DNA of 64,000 nucleotides. It comes from Erwinia sp. E_sp_B01_1 (GTDB lineage Bacteria > Pseudomonadota > Gammaproteobacteria > Enterobacterales > Enterobacteriaceae). The position numbers and the translations under genes are program-made. Below the pieces are notes generated by a model that saw nothing but the letters and a program-made list of their open reading frames with translations, searched no databases and was not told the DNA's origin. The DNA is taken from assembly GCF_036865545.1 (NCBI RefSeq), contig NZ_CP142208.1:1736001-1800000 (forward strand). The letters are read 5' to 3'. Shown one piece after another: positions 7,089-16,037 of this stretch. Each line of letters opens with the position of its first letter. Within the stretch, counting starts at the first letter, position 1.

Positions 7089-8786
7089 ATGCGCGGCACC
7101 CGACCGGATCCTTTCGCCCCACGCGAATGGGCACCAGGCGAAAAGCCGATGCTGCCGGGTTCCCCTTCCACGCCGCTGCATCCCACCCCTAAGCGCATCG
7201 CTTTTGGCATCATCGGCCTGCTGATCTCGATCACCGGCGCGCTGAGCAATGCGCTGGTCACGGCGAATCTCACTAATCTGCAGGGCGTATTTGGCGCCTA
7301 CAGCAATGAAATTGCCTGGCTGCCTGCGGTGTATGTGATGGGAAATATCTCGATCAACCTGCTGCTGGTGAAATTCCGCCAGCAGTTCGGCCTGCGGGCT
7401 TTTACCGAGGCCTTTCTGGTGCTCTATGTGCTGGTCTCCTTTTTCCACCTGCTGGTGAACGATCTCAGTTCGGCAATTATTGTCCGTACAGCACACGGTA
7501 TGGTGGGCGCGGCATTAAGTTCGCTGGGGATTTATTATCAGGTGCAGGCCTGGCCGGCGAAACACCGACTGAAAGCGCTGACTATCGGGTTAGGCGCTTC
7601 CCAGCTGGCCATCCCGCTTGCCAGGCTGTTTTCCACCGAACTTCTCCAGCTGGATGAGTGGCGGGGCCTTTACCTTTTCGAACTGGGGCTGGCGTTGGTC
7701 TGCCTCGGCGCGGTGCTGGTGCTGAAACTCCCGCCTGGCGACCGTATTAAAGTCTTTGAGAAAAAGGATTTTCTGACCTTCCTGCTGATGGCGCCGGGTA
7801 TGGCGCTGTTTTGTGGCGTGCTGTCGCTGGGACGCATTGAATGGTGGACGAGTACGCCCTGGCTGGGGATCTGTCTCGCGCTGGGGCTGGTGCTGGTGGT
7901 CGCCGCCGTGGTGCTTGAACATAACCGCAGCAATCCGCTGATCAATACGCGCTGGCTGCGAACCGGGGCCATTTTCCGCCTTGGGATTGTTATGATCATG
8001 CTGCGGGTGACGCTGGCAGAACAAAACACCGGCGCAATTGGCTATCTGCAACAGGTCGGTCTGCTCAACGATCAGATGCAACATCTCGCGCTGGCCATTC
8101 TCGCGGGCGTGGTCTCCGGCATTATCGTCAGCGCGCTGACCATTAACGTCAAACATCTGAGCTGGCCAATAGTGATGTCGCTGATTCTGATCATAGTGGC
8201 CTCGTTGATGGATGCGCAGTCCAGCCCGCTGACCCGCGCCAATAATATGTATTTCAGTCAGTTCTTACTGGGCTTCAGCAGCACCTTCTTTATTGCTCCG
8301 GCGCTGTTGCTGAACATTGGTAGCGTGGTGACCCAACCGAAAAATCTGGTCAGTCTGGTGGTTCTGTTTGGCATGAGCCAGAACATCGGTGGGCTGATGG
8401 GCTCTGCGCTGCTGGGGACGTTCCAGACCTGGCGTGAAAAATATCACTCCAGCCTGCTGGGCGATCGGCTCTCCTATCTCGATCCCAACGTCACGGAGAG
8501 GCTCACGCAGTACACTAACCTTTTTAACAGCTTTATTGGTGACACCGCATTGCGCAGTGCAGAGGGCACGGTGCAGTTACAAACTGTAGCCACACTGCAG
8601 GCCAACGTACTGGCCTATAACGACACCTATCTTCTTACGGCGGGCATGGCCTTTATCACCCTGGTCTGGGTGCTGTGGCGGCTCTCCCGCCTGCGTTATC
8701 TCAACTGGCTCCAGGCAAAGCGGGACGCAGAAGCTGAACAGCGGGCCATGCAACAACCCACCTCTTCGATTAGCACGGGGCAATAA
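7089..8786 (+). CDS. MFS drug efflux pump, DHA2/EmrB-like
   Basis: A 565-residue inner-membrane proton-driven exporter of the 14-helix class. A proline-rich cytoplasmic N-terminus (about 1-35) precedes the first helix (IAFGIIGLLISITGALSNA). Many hydrophobic segments follow, with a longer periplasmic loop before the last helix (about 505-540). The length and the operon partners fit the DHA2 group that works with a fusion protein and an outer-membrane channel. It begins one base after the repressor stop and its TAA overlaps the ATG of the next gene. Substrates are unknown; such pumps commonly export hydrophobic acids, dyes or plant phenolics. Confidence 0.88.
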   Translation: MRGTRPDPFAPREWAPGEKPMLPGSPSTPLHPTPKRIAFGIIGLLISITGALSNALVTANLTNLQGVFGAYSNEIAWLPAVYVMGNISINLLLVKFRQQFGLRAFTEAFLVLYVLVSFFHLLVNDLSSAIIVRTAHGMVGAALSSLGIYYQVQAWPAKHRLKALTIGLGASQLAIPLARLFSTELLQLDEWRGLYLFELGLALVCLGAVLVLKLPPGDRIKVFEKKDFLTFLLMAPGMALFCGVLSLGRIEWWTSTPWLGICLALGLVLVVAAVVLEHNRSNPLINTRWLRTGAIFRLGIVMIMLRVTLAEQNTGAIGYLQQVGLLNDQMQHLALAILAGVVSGIIVSALTINVKHLSWPIVMSLILIIVASLMDAQSSPLTRANNMYFSQFLLGFSSTFFIAPALLLNIGSVVTQPKNLVSLVVLFGMSQNIGGLMGSALLGTFQTWREKYHSSLLGDRLSYLDPNVTERLTQYTNLFNSFIGDTALRSAEGTVQLQTVATLQANVLAYNDTYLLTAGMAFITLVWVLWRLSRLRYLNWLQAKRDAEAEQRAMQQPTSSISTGQ

Positions 8787-9880
8787 TGAGTCAGCAGGAA
8801 CAGAGCCAGATTTCTGAACGTGAAAGAACCAACAAACTGCGCATTTTATCGATCGCCTTTGGCGCTGGAATCGCCTTAGTGGGCGTGCTGGTGATCCTCT
8901 ATGCCTGGCAGCTTCCCCCGTTTACCAGCCAGATTCAGTCCACCGAAAACGCCTATGTGCGCGGACAGGTAACCTTTATCAGCCCGCAGGTCAGCGGCTA
9001 TCTCACCTCGGTGGAGGTGCTGGACTATCAGCCCGTTCATCAGGGGGACGTGATGATGACCATCGACGACCGTATTTATAAGCAGAAGGTGCACCAGGCC
9101 CAGGCGCAGCTGGAGATGAAAAAGGCCGCGCTGGCAAACAATATCCAGCAGCGGCGCAGCGCTCAGGCGGTCATTGAGCGCAACCAGGCCGCGCTGGAAA
9201 ATGCCAAAGCCCAGGCGGTTAAAAGCAATCTGGACCTGAAACGTGTGGAAAATCTCGTTTCCGATGGATCTCTGTCAATCCGTGAGGGGGATGCCTCCCG
9301 CGCCAGCCACAGCCAGACCGTTGCCGATGTGCAACAGGCCAAAGCCACGCTGGATGTCTCCCGTCAGGATCTGCAAACCGTGGTGGTGAATCGTGCGTCC
9401 CTGGAAGCCGATGTGGCCAGCGCGGAGGCCGCCCTTGAGCTGGCGCAAATCGACCTGGATAACACCAGAATTATTGCACCGCGGGACGGCCAGCTGGGCC
9501 AGATTGCCGTGCGTCAGGGCGCTTACGTTACCGCAGGTACGCGTCTGACCTCGGTAGTACCCAAACAGCTCTGGGTGGTGGCTAACATGAAAGAGACGCA
9601 GATGGCACGGGTTAAGCCTGGCCTGCCGGTGCGGTTCAGAGTGGATGCGCTGGACGGGCAACACTTCGAGGGAGAGGTGGAATATATTTCACCCGCTGCC
9701 GGTTCCGAATTCAGCGCCATCTCGCCCGACAATGCCACCGGTAACTTTGTGAAGATTGCTCAGCGTATTCCTGTGCGCATCAAAATCACCAGCGCGAATA
9801 GTGGCCTGCTGCGTCCCGGCATGTCGGTAGAGGTGAATATTGATACCTCCAGCGCTGGCGAAGCCGGGGAGAAGCAATAA
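8786..9880 (+). CDS. Membrane fusion protein, HlyD/EmrA family
   Basis: A 364-residue periplasmic adaptor linking the MFS pump to the outer-membrane channel. It has a short cytoplasmic N-terminus, one membrane anchor (about 22-45, AFGAGIALVGVLVILYAW), the lipoyl-like halves (AYVRGQVTFISPQVSGY and IIAPRDGQLGQIAVRQGAYV) and an alpha-helical hairpin rich in Ala and Gln (about 100-215). The C-terminal beta domain ends LRPGMSVEVNID. Both ends overlap neighbours by one base (TAATG), so translation is coupled. Confidence 0.92.
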   Translation: MSQQEQSQISERERTNKLRILSIAFGAGIALVGVLVILYAWQLPPFTSQIQSTENAYVRGQVTFISPQVSGYLTSVEVLDYQPVHQGDVMMTIDDRIYKQKVHQAQAQLEMKKAALANNIQQRRSAQAVIERNQAALENAKAQAVKSNLDLKRVENLVSDGSLSIREGDASRASHSQTVADVQQAKATLDVSRQDLQTVVVNRASLEADVASAEAALELAQIDLDNTRIIAPRDGQLGQIAVRQGAYVTAGTRLTSVVPKQLWVVANMKETQMARVKPGLPVRFRVDALDGQHFEGEVEYISPAAGSEFSAISPDNATGNFVKIAQRIPVRIKITSANSGLLRPGMSVEVNIDTSSAGEAGEKQ

Positions 9881-11250
9881 TGCGCTGGTCTGCCTCGCTT
9901 CTGGCGGTAACAATTGCTGCCGTGCTTACCGGCTGCGCAACGGAAGTGGATAAAGCCCCCGGTTCGCTGCCCATCCCTCAGCAATGGCGTAATCAGGTAG
10001 GGCCAGCCTCGGCAGTGGAGCAGGCGTGGTGGCACGCCTTTGGCGATGCCAGCCTCAACCGGCTGGTTGATCAGGCGCTGCGTAATAACCTTGATATTCT
10101 GACTGCCCGCTCACGCGTCGATCAGTATCGTGCCGAATTAAGGGGCGCGATGGGTGATAATTTCCCCACGCTGGATGCTGGCGTAGCGGCTTCTCATGCC
10201 CGTGCTCTCTCCTCAGTCACCGGGCAGCCTTATGAGTCCGCGGTTTTCCAGGGATTACTGCAGGCCAACTATGAGGTGGATCTGTGGGGCGCGCGCAGCA
10301 GCAGTATTGATGCGGCTAAAGCCACGCTGGCCGCGCAGCAGGCCGCCGCTACCGCCGCAGAACTCACGGTGGCCAGTTCAGTGGCCTCCGGCTACATGAC
10401 GCTGGTCTCTCTTGATGAGCAGTTAAAGGTCACTGAAGCCACACTTTCCTCCCGCGAGAACTCGCTGAAGCTGGCGCAAAGGCAGTATGAAACGGGCTAC
10501 AGCTCGAAGCTGGAGTGGGTTCAGTCCGAATCGGAGTATCAGACGGCGAAGGCGCAGATCCCGGTACTGCAGCATCAGATTGCCCAACAGGAAAATGCCC
10601 TGAGCATCCTGGTCGGCATGAACCCAAGGGAAATTGCCCGACAAAGCCAGCCCGTTTCGCCACAAAGCCTGCCGTCTGTGTTGCCTTCTGAACTCCTGCA
10701 ACGCAGACCGGACATCGTTCAGGCAGAGCGTCTGCTACTGGCAGCAGATGATTCTTTGCAGACTTCACGCGCCAGATTATTGCCATCACTGAATCTCACC
10801 GCGACCGGTACGCTGCAAAGTTCAGCACTGCACCAGCTACTGGAGAATCCTTTCCGCTTGTGGAGCGTGGGGGGAAGCGTGCTGGCGCCTTTACTGAACA
10901 GGGAAGCGCTGACCGCACAGGTCGATGTCTCCATGGCTGCGCGCAATCAGGCCTTATACAGCTATGAGAAAGTGGTGCGTAACGCGTTCAGTGAAGTGAA
11001 TAACGATCTTGATGCAATTGAACGCTATAAGCAGCAGCTCACCGAGTTGCAGAAGCAGGAGCGGGTGGTGCAGGAAGCGCTGCGTATTTCCCGTAACCGT
11101 TACCAGAATGGTTATGCTTCCTTTCTGGATGAGCTGGATGCCCAGCGTACGCTTTTCAGCACGCAGCTGAACGTTGTACAGGTGAAGAATAATCTTCTGC
11201 TGGCGCAAATCGACCTTTACCGGGCGTTGGGAGGGGGCTGGAAGCCATAA
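9880..11250 (+). CDS. Outer-membrane efflux lipoprotein, NodT/OprM-type channel
   Basis: A 456-residue TolC-like channel. The signal peptide ends in the lipobox LTGC (Cys19), so the mature protein is lipid-anchored. Two OEP repeats follow (about 55-235 and 260-450), with typical features such as YEVDLWGA, ERRPDI-like LLQRRPDIVQAE and NGYASFLDELDAQR near the C-terminus. With the pump and adaptor it completes a tripartite exporter that needs no chromosomal tolC. A TAATG overlap couples it to the adaptor gene. Confidence 0.92.
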   Translation: MRWSASLLAVTIAAVLTGCATEVDKAPGSLPIPQQWRNQVGPASAVEQAWWHAFGDASLNRLVDQALRNNLDILTARSRVDQYRAELRGAMGDNFPTLDAGVAASHARALSSVTGQPYESAVFQGLLQANYEVDLWGARSSSIDAAKATLAAQQAAATAAELTVASSVASGYMTLVSLDEQLKVTEATLSSRENSLKLAQRQYETGYSSKLEWVQSESEYQTAKAQIPVLQHQIAQQENALSILVGMNPREIARQSQPVSPQSLPSVLPSELLQRRPDIVQAERLLLAADDSLQTSRARLLPSLNLTATGTLQSSALHQLLENPFRLWSVGGSVLAPLLNREALTAQVDVSMAARNQALYSYEKVVRNAFSEVNNDLDAIERYKQQLTELQKQERVVQEALRISRNRYQNGYASFLDELDAQRTLFSTQLNVVQVKNNLLLAQIDLYRALGGGWKP

Positions 11251-11580
11251 CGGCTGCTTAATGGGCTTCGGATTTTTAGCAACGAGTGCTACTATGCGGC
11301 CCATTATTTTGCTGGAACGCCAGCCTTGCCAGCAAAGTCTGATGGCCTGGCTTCTTTGCATGCTGATTAAGTATCCGGTTTCTGTTACTTAAAAAAATGC
11401 AAAAACATCTAAAGATTAGCGGGTTGTCTGCCGACAACCTCTTTATGCCTCTTTGCCAGACTCCACCGGGCTGCACCAGCAAATGCGGGTAAATCCTGGT
11501 GCTAAGTCGCTCAGGCAGGCGCTATGCTTTAATGCACCGATCCAGCCAGGCTGTAAAAATGCTTTAAGAAGATTTTACGT
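11251..11580 (+). other. Non-coding region between efflux operon and aryl polyene cluster
   Basis: No convincing gene is present. A hairpin GGTTGTC-TGCC-GACAACC at 11422-11439, followed by TCTTTA, may end the efflux transcript. A TATGCT at 11522-11527 about 55 bases before apeC could be the -10 element of the polyene operon, but I see no good -35. The ribosome site before apeC (AAGAAG) is only fair. Confidence 0.5.
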
Positions 11581-12309
11581 ATGAAATTAGCTTTTACACT
11601 CCTCGACTGGCAGGCCAGCGCCCCCGGACTGAATGAGCAGGCTGACTGGCAACAGTGGGCAAGCCGTTCTGCGCAGATTGACGCTTCCCAACCGATGGCC
11701 AAAACGCATTTTCTGCCGATGATGACGGCCCGACGCCTGACGGGTGGAAGCCGTGCTGCCGTGGAAAGTGGTCTGGCCCTGCTGAACCGCCAGCGCGTGG
11801 ATGCCATAGTGTTTACCAGCCGCCACGGTGAGCTTGAGCGAAATCTGCGTATTCTGACTTCACTGGCCCGGCAGGAGAGCCTTTCGCCGACGGATTTTGC
11901 GATGTCAGTCCACAATGCTGCGGTGGGAAGCCTGACGATTGCCGCTTCGGCACCGCTGGTCACTACCTCGCTGGCCGCTGGCGTCGACACTTTTCAGCAG
12001 GGTCTGGTTGAGGTCACCGCACTGCATTCTGCGGGCTATCAGCAGGTATTGCTGGTGGATTTCGACGGCGCAATCCCGGACTTTTATCATCCTTATCTGC
12101 CTTCTGAGCTTCTTCATTGCCCCTGGGCCGTGGGTCTGTTGCTGGCCGCAGGCGAGAAGTGCCAGTGCGTTTCGCAGCCAGCGGCCAATAAAGAAGCGGG
12201 TGAATTACCGCAAAGCCTGCAGTTTTTACATGCTTACCTGGCGCAAACCCCTGCTTTTATGCTCAGAGGCGACCGGCTAGACTGGCAGTGGCAGTGCCGT
12301 TATGCGTGA
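11581..12309 (+). CDS. apeC: Aryl polyene chain-length factor, ketosynthase-like
   Basis: A 242-residue protein of the ketoacyl-synthase-like type (Ketoacyl-synt_2, PF13723 group), first gene of the polyene cluster. In characterised APE systems ApeC pairs with the ketosynthase ApeO as a chain-length factor and is not itself catalytic. Consistent with that, the position of the catalytic Cys is occupied by another residue in FAMSVHNAAVGSL (about 100-112), and the protein lacks the usual C-terminal half of a ketosynthase. It overlaps apeD by eight bases. The assignment rests on family type and gene order. Confidence 0.82.
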   Translation: MKLAFTLLDWQASAPGLNEQADWQQWASRSAQIDASQPMAKTHFLPMMTARRLTGGSRAAVESGLALLNRQRVDAIVFTSRHGELERNLRILTSLARQESLSPTDFAMSVHNAAVGSLTIAASAPLVTTSLAAGVDTFQQGLVEVTALHSAGYQQVLLVDFDGAIPDFYHPYLPSELLHCPWAVGLLLAAGEKCQCVSQPAANKEAGELPQSLQFLHAYLAQTPAFMLRGDRLDWQWQCRYA

Positions 12310-13099
12310 CGCTGAAGGTTACCGGGCGGTGCGTGCCATGCTGAACAGGCTCTGGCGCATCATAATGACCGGCGTCTGCTTTGCATTGTTTGGCCTGGGA
12401 GGATTAGCGCTGTCGGTGGTGTGGTTTAATTTGCTGCTGCTGGTTCAGCGCGATCCCCTGCGCCGCCGCAGGCTGGCTCGCCGCAGCATCTCGTTCAGCT
12501 TCCGCTTTTTTATGCGAACCATGACCTTTCTTGGCGTGCTGGATTACCGTATTGACGGGGCCGAATTACTGCGCCGCGATCGTCGCTGCCTGATCGTCGC
12601 AAATCATCCTTCCCTGATCGACTACGTGATGCTGGCCTCGGTGATGCCGGATGTGGACTGTCTGGTAAAGGCCGGATTGCAGCGTAATCCTTTTATCAGC
12701 GGGGTGATCCGTGCGGCGGAATATCTGGTGAACAGCCAGTCAGAGACGCTGTTGCCCGACTGCCAGCAGCGGCTGGATAACGGGGAGGCAATCATGATCT
12801 TTCCGGAAGGAACCCGTACCCGCTACGGCGAGCCGCTAAAGCTCCAGCGCGGCGCGGCAAATATTGCCGTGCGCTGTGGCTGTGATTTGCGTATTGTGCA
12901 CATCCGTTGCAGCCAGCGTATGCTGGATAAACAGAGCCGCTGGTATCAGGTGCCGCCCGAAAAACCCCGGTTTACCGTCACCGTAGGCGAGCGGATCGAG
13001 AGTCAACAATTTATGGCAGGGAACGAAGATGCGCAGCCGCTGGCAGCCCGTCATTTGACCCAATTTTTACAACAGGCATTAACCCCAGAACATGAATAA
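12302..13099 (+). CDS. apeD: Lysophospholipid-type acyltransferase of the aryl polyene cluster
   Basis: A 265-residue membrane-associated acyltransferase of the PlsC family. One N-terminal membrane segment (about 18-45) is followed by the catalytic HX4D motif in VANHPSLIDYV (about 99-109) and the substrate motif FPEGTRTR (about 163-170). In aryl polyene loci this enzyme is thought to help attach the polyene to its lipid anchor. It overlaps both neighbours by eight bases. Confidence 0.85.
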   Translation: MRDAEGYRAVRAMLNRLWRIIMTGVCFALFGLGGLALSVVWFNLLLLVQRDPLRRRRLARRSISFSFRFFMRTMTFLGVLDYRIDGAELLRRDRRCLIVANHPSLIDYVMLASVMPDVDCLVKAGLQRNPFISGVIRAAEYLVNSQSETLLPDCQQRLDNGEAIMIFPEGTRTRYGEPLKLQRGAANIAVRCGCDLRIVHIRCSQRMLDKQSRWYQVPPEKPRFTVTVGERIESQQFMAGNEDAQPLAARHLTQFLQQALTPEHE

Positions 13100-13382
13100 T
13101 TATTCGGAAACAGGTATGGAACAGCTGGCGCTTGAAATAAAACAGATGATTATCGACACCCTCAATCTGGAAGAGATTGCCGCGGAAGAGATAGAGAGTG
13201 AAGCCCCGTTGTTCGGTGACGGCCTGGGGCTGGACTCTATTGATGCGCTGGAGCTGGGGCTGGCGGTGAAAAATCGCTATGGCGTGGTGCTCTCTGCGGA
13301 AAGCGAAGAGATGCGACAGCATTTTTACTCCGTCTCCACGCTGGCGGCTTTCATCCTGACTCAGCGCAAGCTGGGTGCCTGA
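13092..13382 (+). CDS. apeE: Acyl carrier protein 1 of the aryl polyene cluster
   Basis: A 96-residue acyl carrier protein. The phosphopantetheine attachment Ser lies in GLGLDSIDALEL (about residue 46), and the surrounding acidic helices are typical. It carries polyene intermediates between the ketosynthases, ketoreductase and dehydratases. An alternative start at the ATG at 13116 would remove eight residues; the longer form overlaps apeD by eight bases. Confidence 0.9.
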   Translation: MNNYSETGMEQLALEIKQMIIDTLNLEEIAAEEIESEAPLFGDGLGLDSIDALELGLAVKNRYGVVLSAESEEMRQHFYSVSTLAAFILTQRKLGA

Positions 13383-13402
13383 CCAAACATCGCGAGTTAT
13401 TT

Positions 13403-13651
13403 ATGCAAAAGAATGAAATTTATCAGGAAGTTACCGGCCTGCTGGTAAAACTTTTTGAACTTGATGCGGATGAGATCAAGCCTGAATCAAGGCTGTATGA
13501 AGATCTGGAACTGGACAGTATTGACGCTGTGGACATGGTGGTTCACCTGCAAAAACGCATCGGACGAAAAATTAAGCCGGAAATGTTTAAAGCTGTGCGT
13601 ACCGTGCAGGATGTGGTCGACGCTGTTGATCAACTGATCCGCGAAGCGTAA
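13403..13651 (+). CDS. apeF: Acyl carrier protein 2 of the aryl polyene cluster
   Basis: An 82-residue acyl carrier protein with the attachment Ser in LELDSIDAVDMV (about residue 38). Two separate carriers are a regular feature of aryl polyene loci; one is thought to receive the aryl starter from the AMP ligase and the other to carry extender units. The gene lies 20 bases after apeE. Confidence 0.9.
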   Translation: MQKNEIYQEVTGLLVKLFELDADEIKPESRLYEDLELDSIDAVDMVVHLQKRIGRKIKPEMFKAVRTVQDVVDAVDQLIREA

Positions 13652-13661
13652 CGCCGCCGTT

Positions 13662-14222
13662 ATGCACAGGCTGTTACAGGTCATCAGTGGGCTGATGATG
13701 GCGATCTGGCCTTTTATGGTCTGGCTCTCGCTGACGCACCCTGAATGGCGGTGGTTACTGCCGGTGGCAGCGGCCCTGTTTCTCCTGCGCTGGCTCGCCC
13801 TGCGTGGACAACGGGGTGCGTTACCGCTGGTAGGGAAATGGCTGGCGCTGGCCGGGGCAGGGCTGAGTCTCAGCAGCCTGTTTCTGCGTGAGCAACATTT
13901 GCTGCTCTGGTATCCGGTGATGGTGAATGGGCTGATGCTGGCGCTGTTTGGCAGTTCGCTGTTCAGCAGAATGCCGCTGGTAGAGCGTCTGGCCCGGCTG
14001 CGTGAGCCAGAATTGCCGCCCAAAGCCATCCGGTGGACCCGGCAGGTGACTCAGGTCTGGTGCCTGTTTTTTATATTTAATGGCAGCATCGCCCTGGCTA
14101 CCTGCCTGATGAACAATCTTTTCTGGTGGACAGTGTGGAACGGGCTGGTCAGTTATCTGTTGATGGGGCTGCTGATGGCAGGGGAATGGCTGTTGCGCCA
14201 GCGCATGAGAAAACAGGGATGA
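13662..14222 (+). CDS. apeG: Inner-membrane protein of the aryl polyene cluster (COG4648-like)
   Basis: A 186-residue integral membrane protein with about five or six hydrophobic segments, for example residues 3-23, 28-45 and 128-150. It is a constant member of aryl polyene loci with no assigned activity; a role in moving or anchoring the product is possible. Its TGA overlaps the ATG of apeH (ATGA). Confidence 0.8.
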   Translation: MHRLLQVISGLMMAIWPFMVWLSLTHPEWRWLLPVAAALFLLRWLALRGQRGALPLVGKWLALAGAGLSLSSLFLREQHLLLWYPVMVNGLMLALFGSSLFSRMPLVERLARLREPELPPKAIRWTRQVTQVWCLFFIFNGSIALATCLMNNLFWWTVWNGLVSYLLMGLLMAGEWLLRQRMRKQG

Positions 14223-15703
14223 GCACGCAGGCCAGGCCTGTGGGGCAATGGCTGACCTGCGATGCCCAGGGCATTGTGGCCCGTCGGGGAGAACAACTGT
14301 TTACCCGCCAGCAATGGCAGCGGGACATTGTTTCGCTGGGCCAACGTCTGCTTTCGCACTCTCAGCAGCGATGGGCGCTCTGTTTTGAAGAGAGTTATCT
14401 GTTCAGCGTCGCGCTGATGGCAACGCTGCACGCGGGGAAAATCCCCGTGATCCCGGGCCACTGTCGGGAGTCACTGCTCCAGGAACAGAGCAGCGAATTT
14501 GACGCTGTGCTGACCGATATCGCGTTAACTTTAGACTGTCACATTATCACGCTGACTGCCGCCGGGCCGGAGGCTGGACTTGCTGATGACGCTGGTGCTG
14601 ACGCTTTAGCATGCGCAACATTCTCTGACGTTGCTGACGTTAACCCTACAGGTGAGGCTGAGCTTGCTGGCGATATCGGTAAGGTATCTTCAACTCAGGC
14701 TGATTCCCGCCCGGCGCGGTTACCGTCGTTGCCTGCTATAAGTCCCCACGCCTTTATCGTTCTCTTTACTTCCGGCTCTACTGGCGCGCCGCGCCAGATC
14801 GTCAAACCCGTAAGTTGCCTGGATGAAGAGGCTCGCTGGCTGGCCGAACGCTGGGGCCAGCGCCTGCAAGGCTGTACGGTTATCGCCTCGGTCACTCATC
14901 AGCATCTCTATGGCTTAACTTTCCGAATCATCCTGCCGCTGGCGCTTGGGCTGGTTTTTGACAGTCGCCAGGTATTCTACAGCGAACAGCTTTCGGCTCA
15001 GGATGCCAGCCTGCGTCTGGCGCTGATCAGCAGTCCGGCATTTTTACGCCGGCTCGATCGCTCCCTTGCCGCACCGGACTGCCGCTTTATTGTCTCCGCC
15101 GGTGGCGAACTGACAGGGTCTGCTGCCCGACAGGTCCGGGAGTGGCTTCAGCAGCCGGTTGATGAAATTTATGGCAGTACCGAAACGGGGGTGCTGGCAA
15201 CCCGAACCCGCACCTGTGAAAGCGAGCTGTGGCAGCCGTTCAGCCGGGTGATCTTAAGCCAGGATCAACAGCAGCGCTGGTGGGCACGATCCCCGCTGAT
15301 CCCGGAAGAACAGGGGTTGCGGCTGGATGATAAGCTCGAATTTAACGCGGGAAAATTCCGTCTGTGTGGCCGTTACGATCGCATAGTGAAAATCGAAGAC
15401 AAACGTGTGTCACTCAGTGAAATCGAGCGCCGGTTACTGGCCTTGCCGCAGGTCACTGATGCCGTCGCGCTGTCGGTAAGCCGCCCTGAGCGCAGTGGGA
15501 TTGGCGTGGTGCTGGTGCTGGATGCCGACTATGGTGAAAAAGCGCTGGCGGAATTGAAACGCCAGTGGCGTCACGAACTGCACCGCTGGCTGGAGCCGGT
15601 CGCGATGCCCCGTTACTGGCGGATTGTCAAAGCGATCCCGCATAACAGCCAGAGTAAGCGCGCATGGCCCCAAATTCAGGAGTTATTTTATGCTGCCCGT
15701 TGA
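14219..15703 (+). CDS. apeH: Aryl polyene AMP ligase (adenylation enzyme)
   Basis: A 494-residue acyl-adenylating enzyme expected to activate the 4-hydroxybenzoate-type starter and load it on an acyl carrier protein. The ATP motif FTSGSTGAPRQI (about 182-193), the adenine motif EIYGSTETGV (about 318-327) and the hinge KIEDKRVSLSEIERRL are present. The start is the ATG at 14219, which overlaps apeG; an upstream ATG at 14126 lies inside apeG. Residues of about 115-170 form a low-complexity Ala/Asp-rich stretch, including DDAGADALACATFSDVADV, which looks like a linker insertion. Confidence 0.86.
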   Translation: MSTQARPVGQWLTCDAQGIVARRGEQLFTRQQWQRDIVSLGQRLLSHSQQRWALCFEESYLFSVALMATLHAGKIPVIPGHCRESLLQEQSSEFDAVLTDIALTLDCHIITLTAAGPEAGLADDAGADALACATFSDVADVNPTGEAELAGDIGKVSSTQADSRPARLPSLPAISPHAFIVLFTSGSTGAPRQIVKPVSCLDEEARWLAERWGQRLQGCTVIASVTHQHLYGLTFRIILPLALGLVFDSRQVFYSEQLSAQDASLRLALISSPAFLRRLDRSLAAPDCRFIVSAGGELTGSAARQVREWLQQPVDEIYGSTETGVLATRTRTCESELWQPFSRVILSQDQQQRWWARSPLIPEEQGLRLDDKLEFNAGKFRLCGRYDRIVKIEDKRVSLSEIERRLLALPQVTDAVALSVSRPERSGIGVVLVLDADYGEKALAELKRQWRHELHRWLEPVAMPRYWRIVKAIPHNSQSKRAWPQIQELFYAAR

Positions 15704-16037
15704 AATTTCCTGCCAGCAACTCGCTGACAGCGCCGTGCTGATACTGCGAGTGGAGCCCGACCTGTTCTGGTTCCGTGGCCACTTTCCCGGCCAGCCGATC
15801 CTGCCCGGCGTCGCCCAGACGGACTGGGTGATGCACTATGGTGTGGAGCTGCTGGCCCCCGGCAAACACTTCTCCGCTATCGAAAACATCAAATTTCAGC
15901 AGCCCATTCTGCCGGGTAACACCCTGCGCCTGACGCTGAACTGGCAGGCGGAGAAAAACCGGCTGGTGTTCGATTACGAAATATTGAACGGTGAGCAGGC
16001 ACTGCGCGCCAGCAGCGGGAAAATTTCCCTGTGCTGA
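15690..16037 (+). CDS. apeI: Hot-dog dehydratase subunit of the aryl polyene cluster
   Basis: A 115-residue FabZ/FabA-like hot-dog protein with the motif WFRGHFPGQPILPGV (about 27-41), which holds the catalytic His. In characterised systems ApeI works with ApeP as a heteromeric dehydratase that produces the conjugated double bonds. The start at 15690 overlaps the end of apeH by 14 bases. Confidence 0.84.
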   Translation: MLPVEISCQQLADSAVLILRVEPDLFWFRGHFPGQPILPGVAQTDWVMHYGVELLAPGKHFSAIENIKFQQPILPGNTLRLTLNWQAEKNRLVFDYEILNGEQALRASSGKISLC

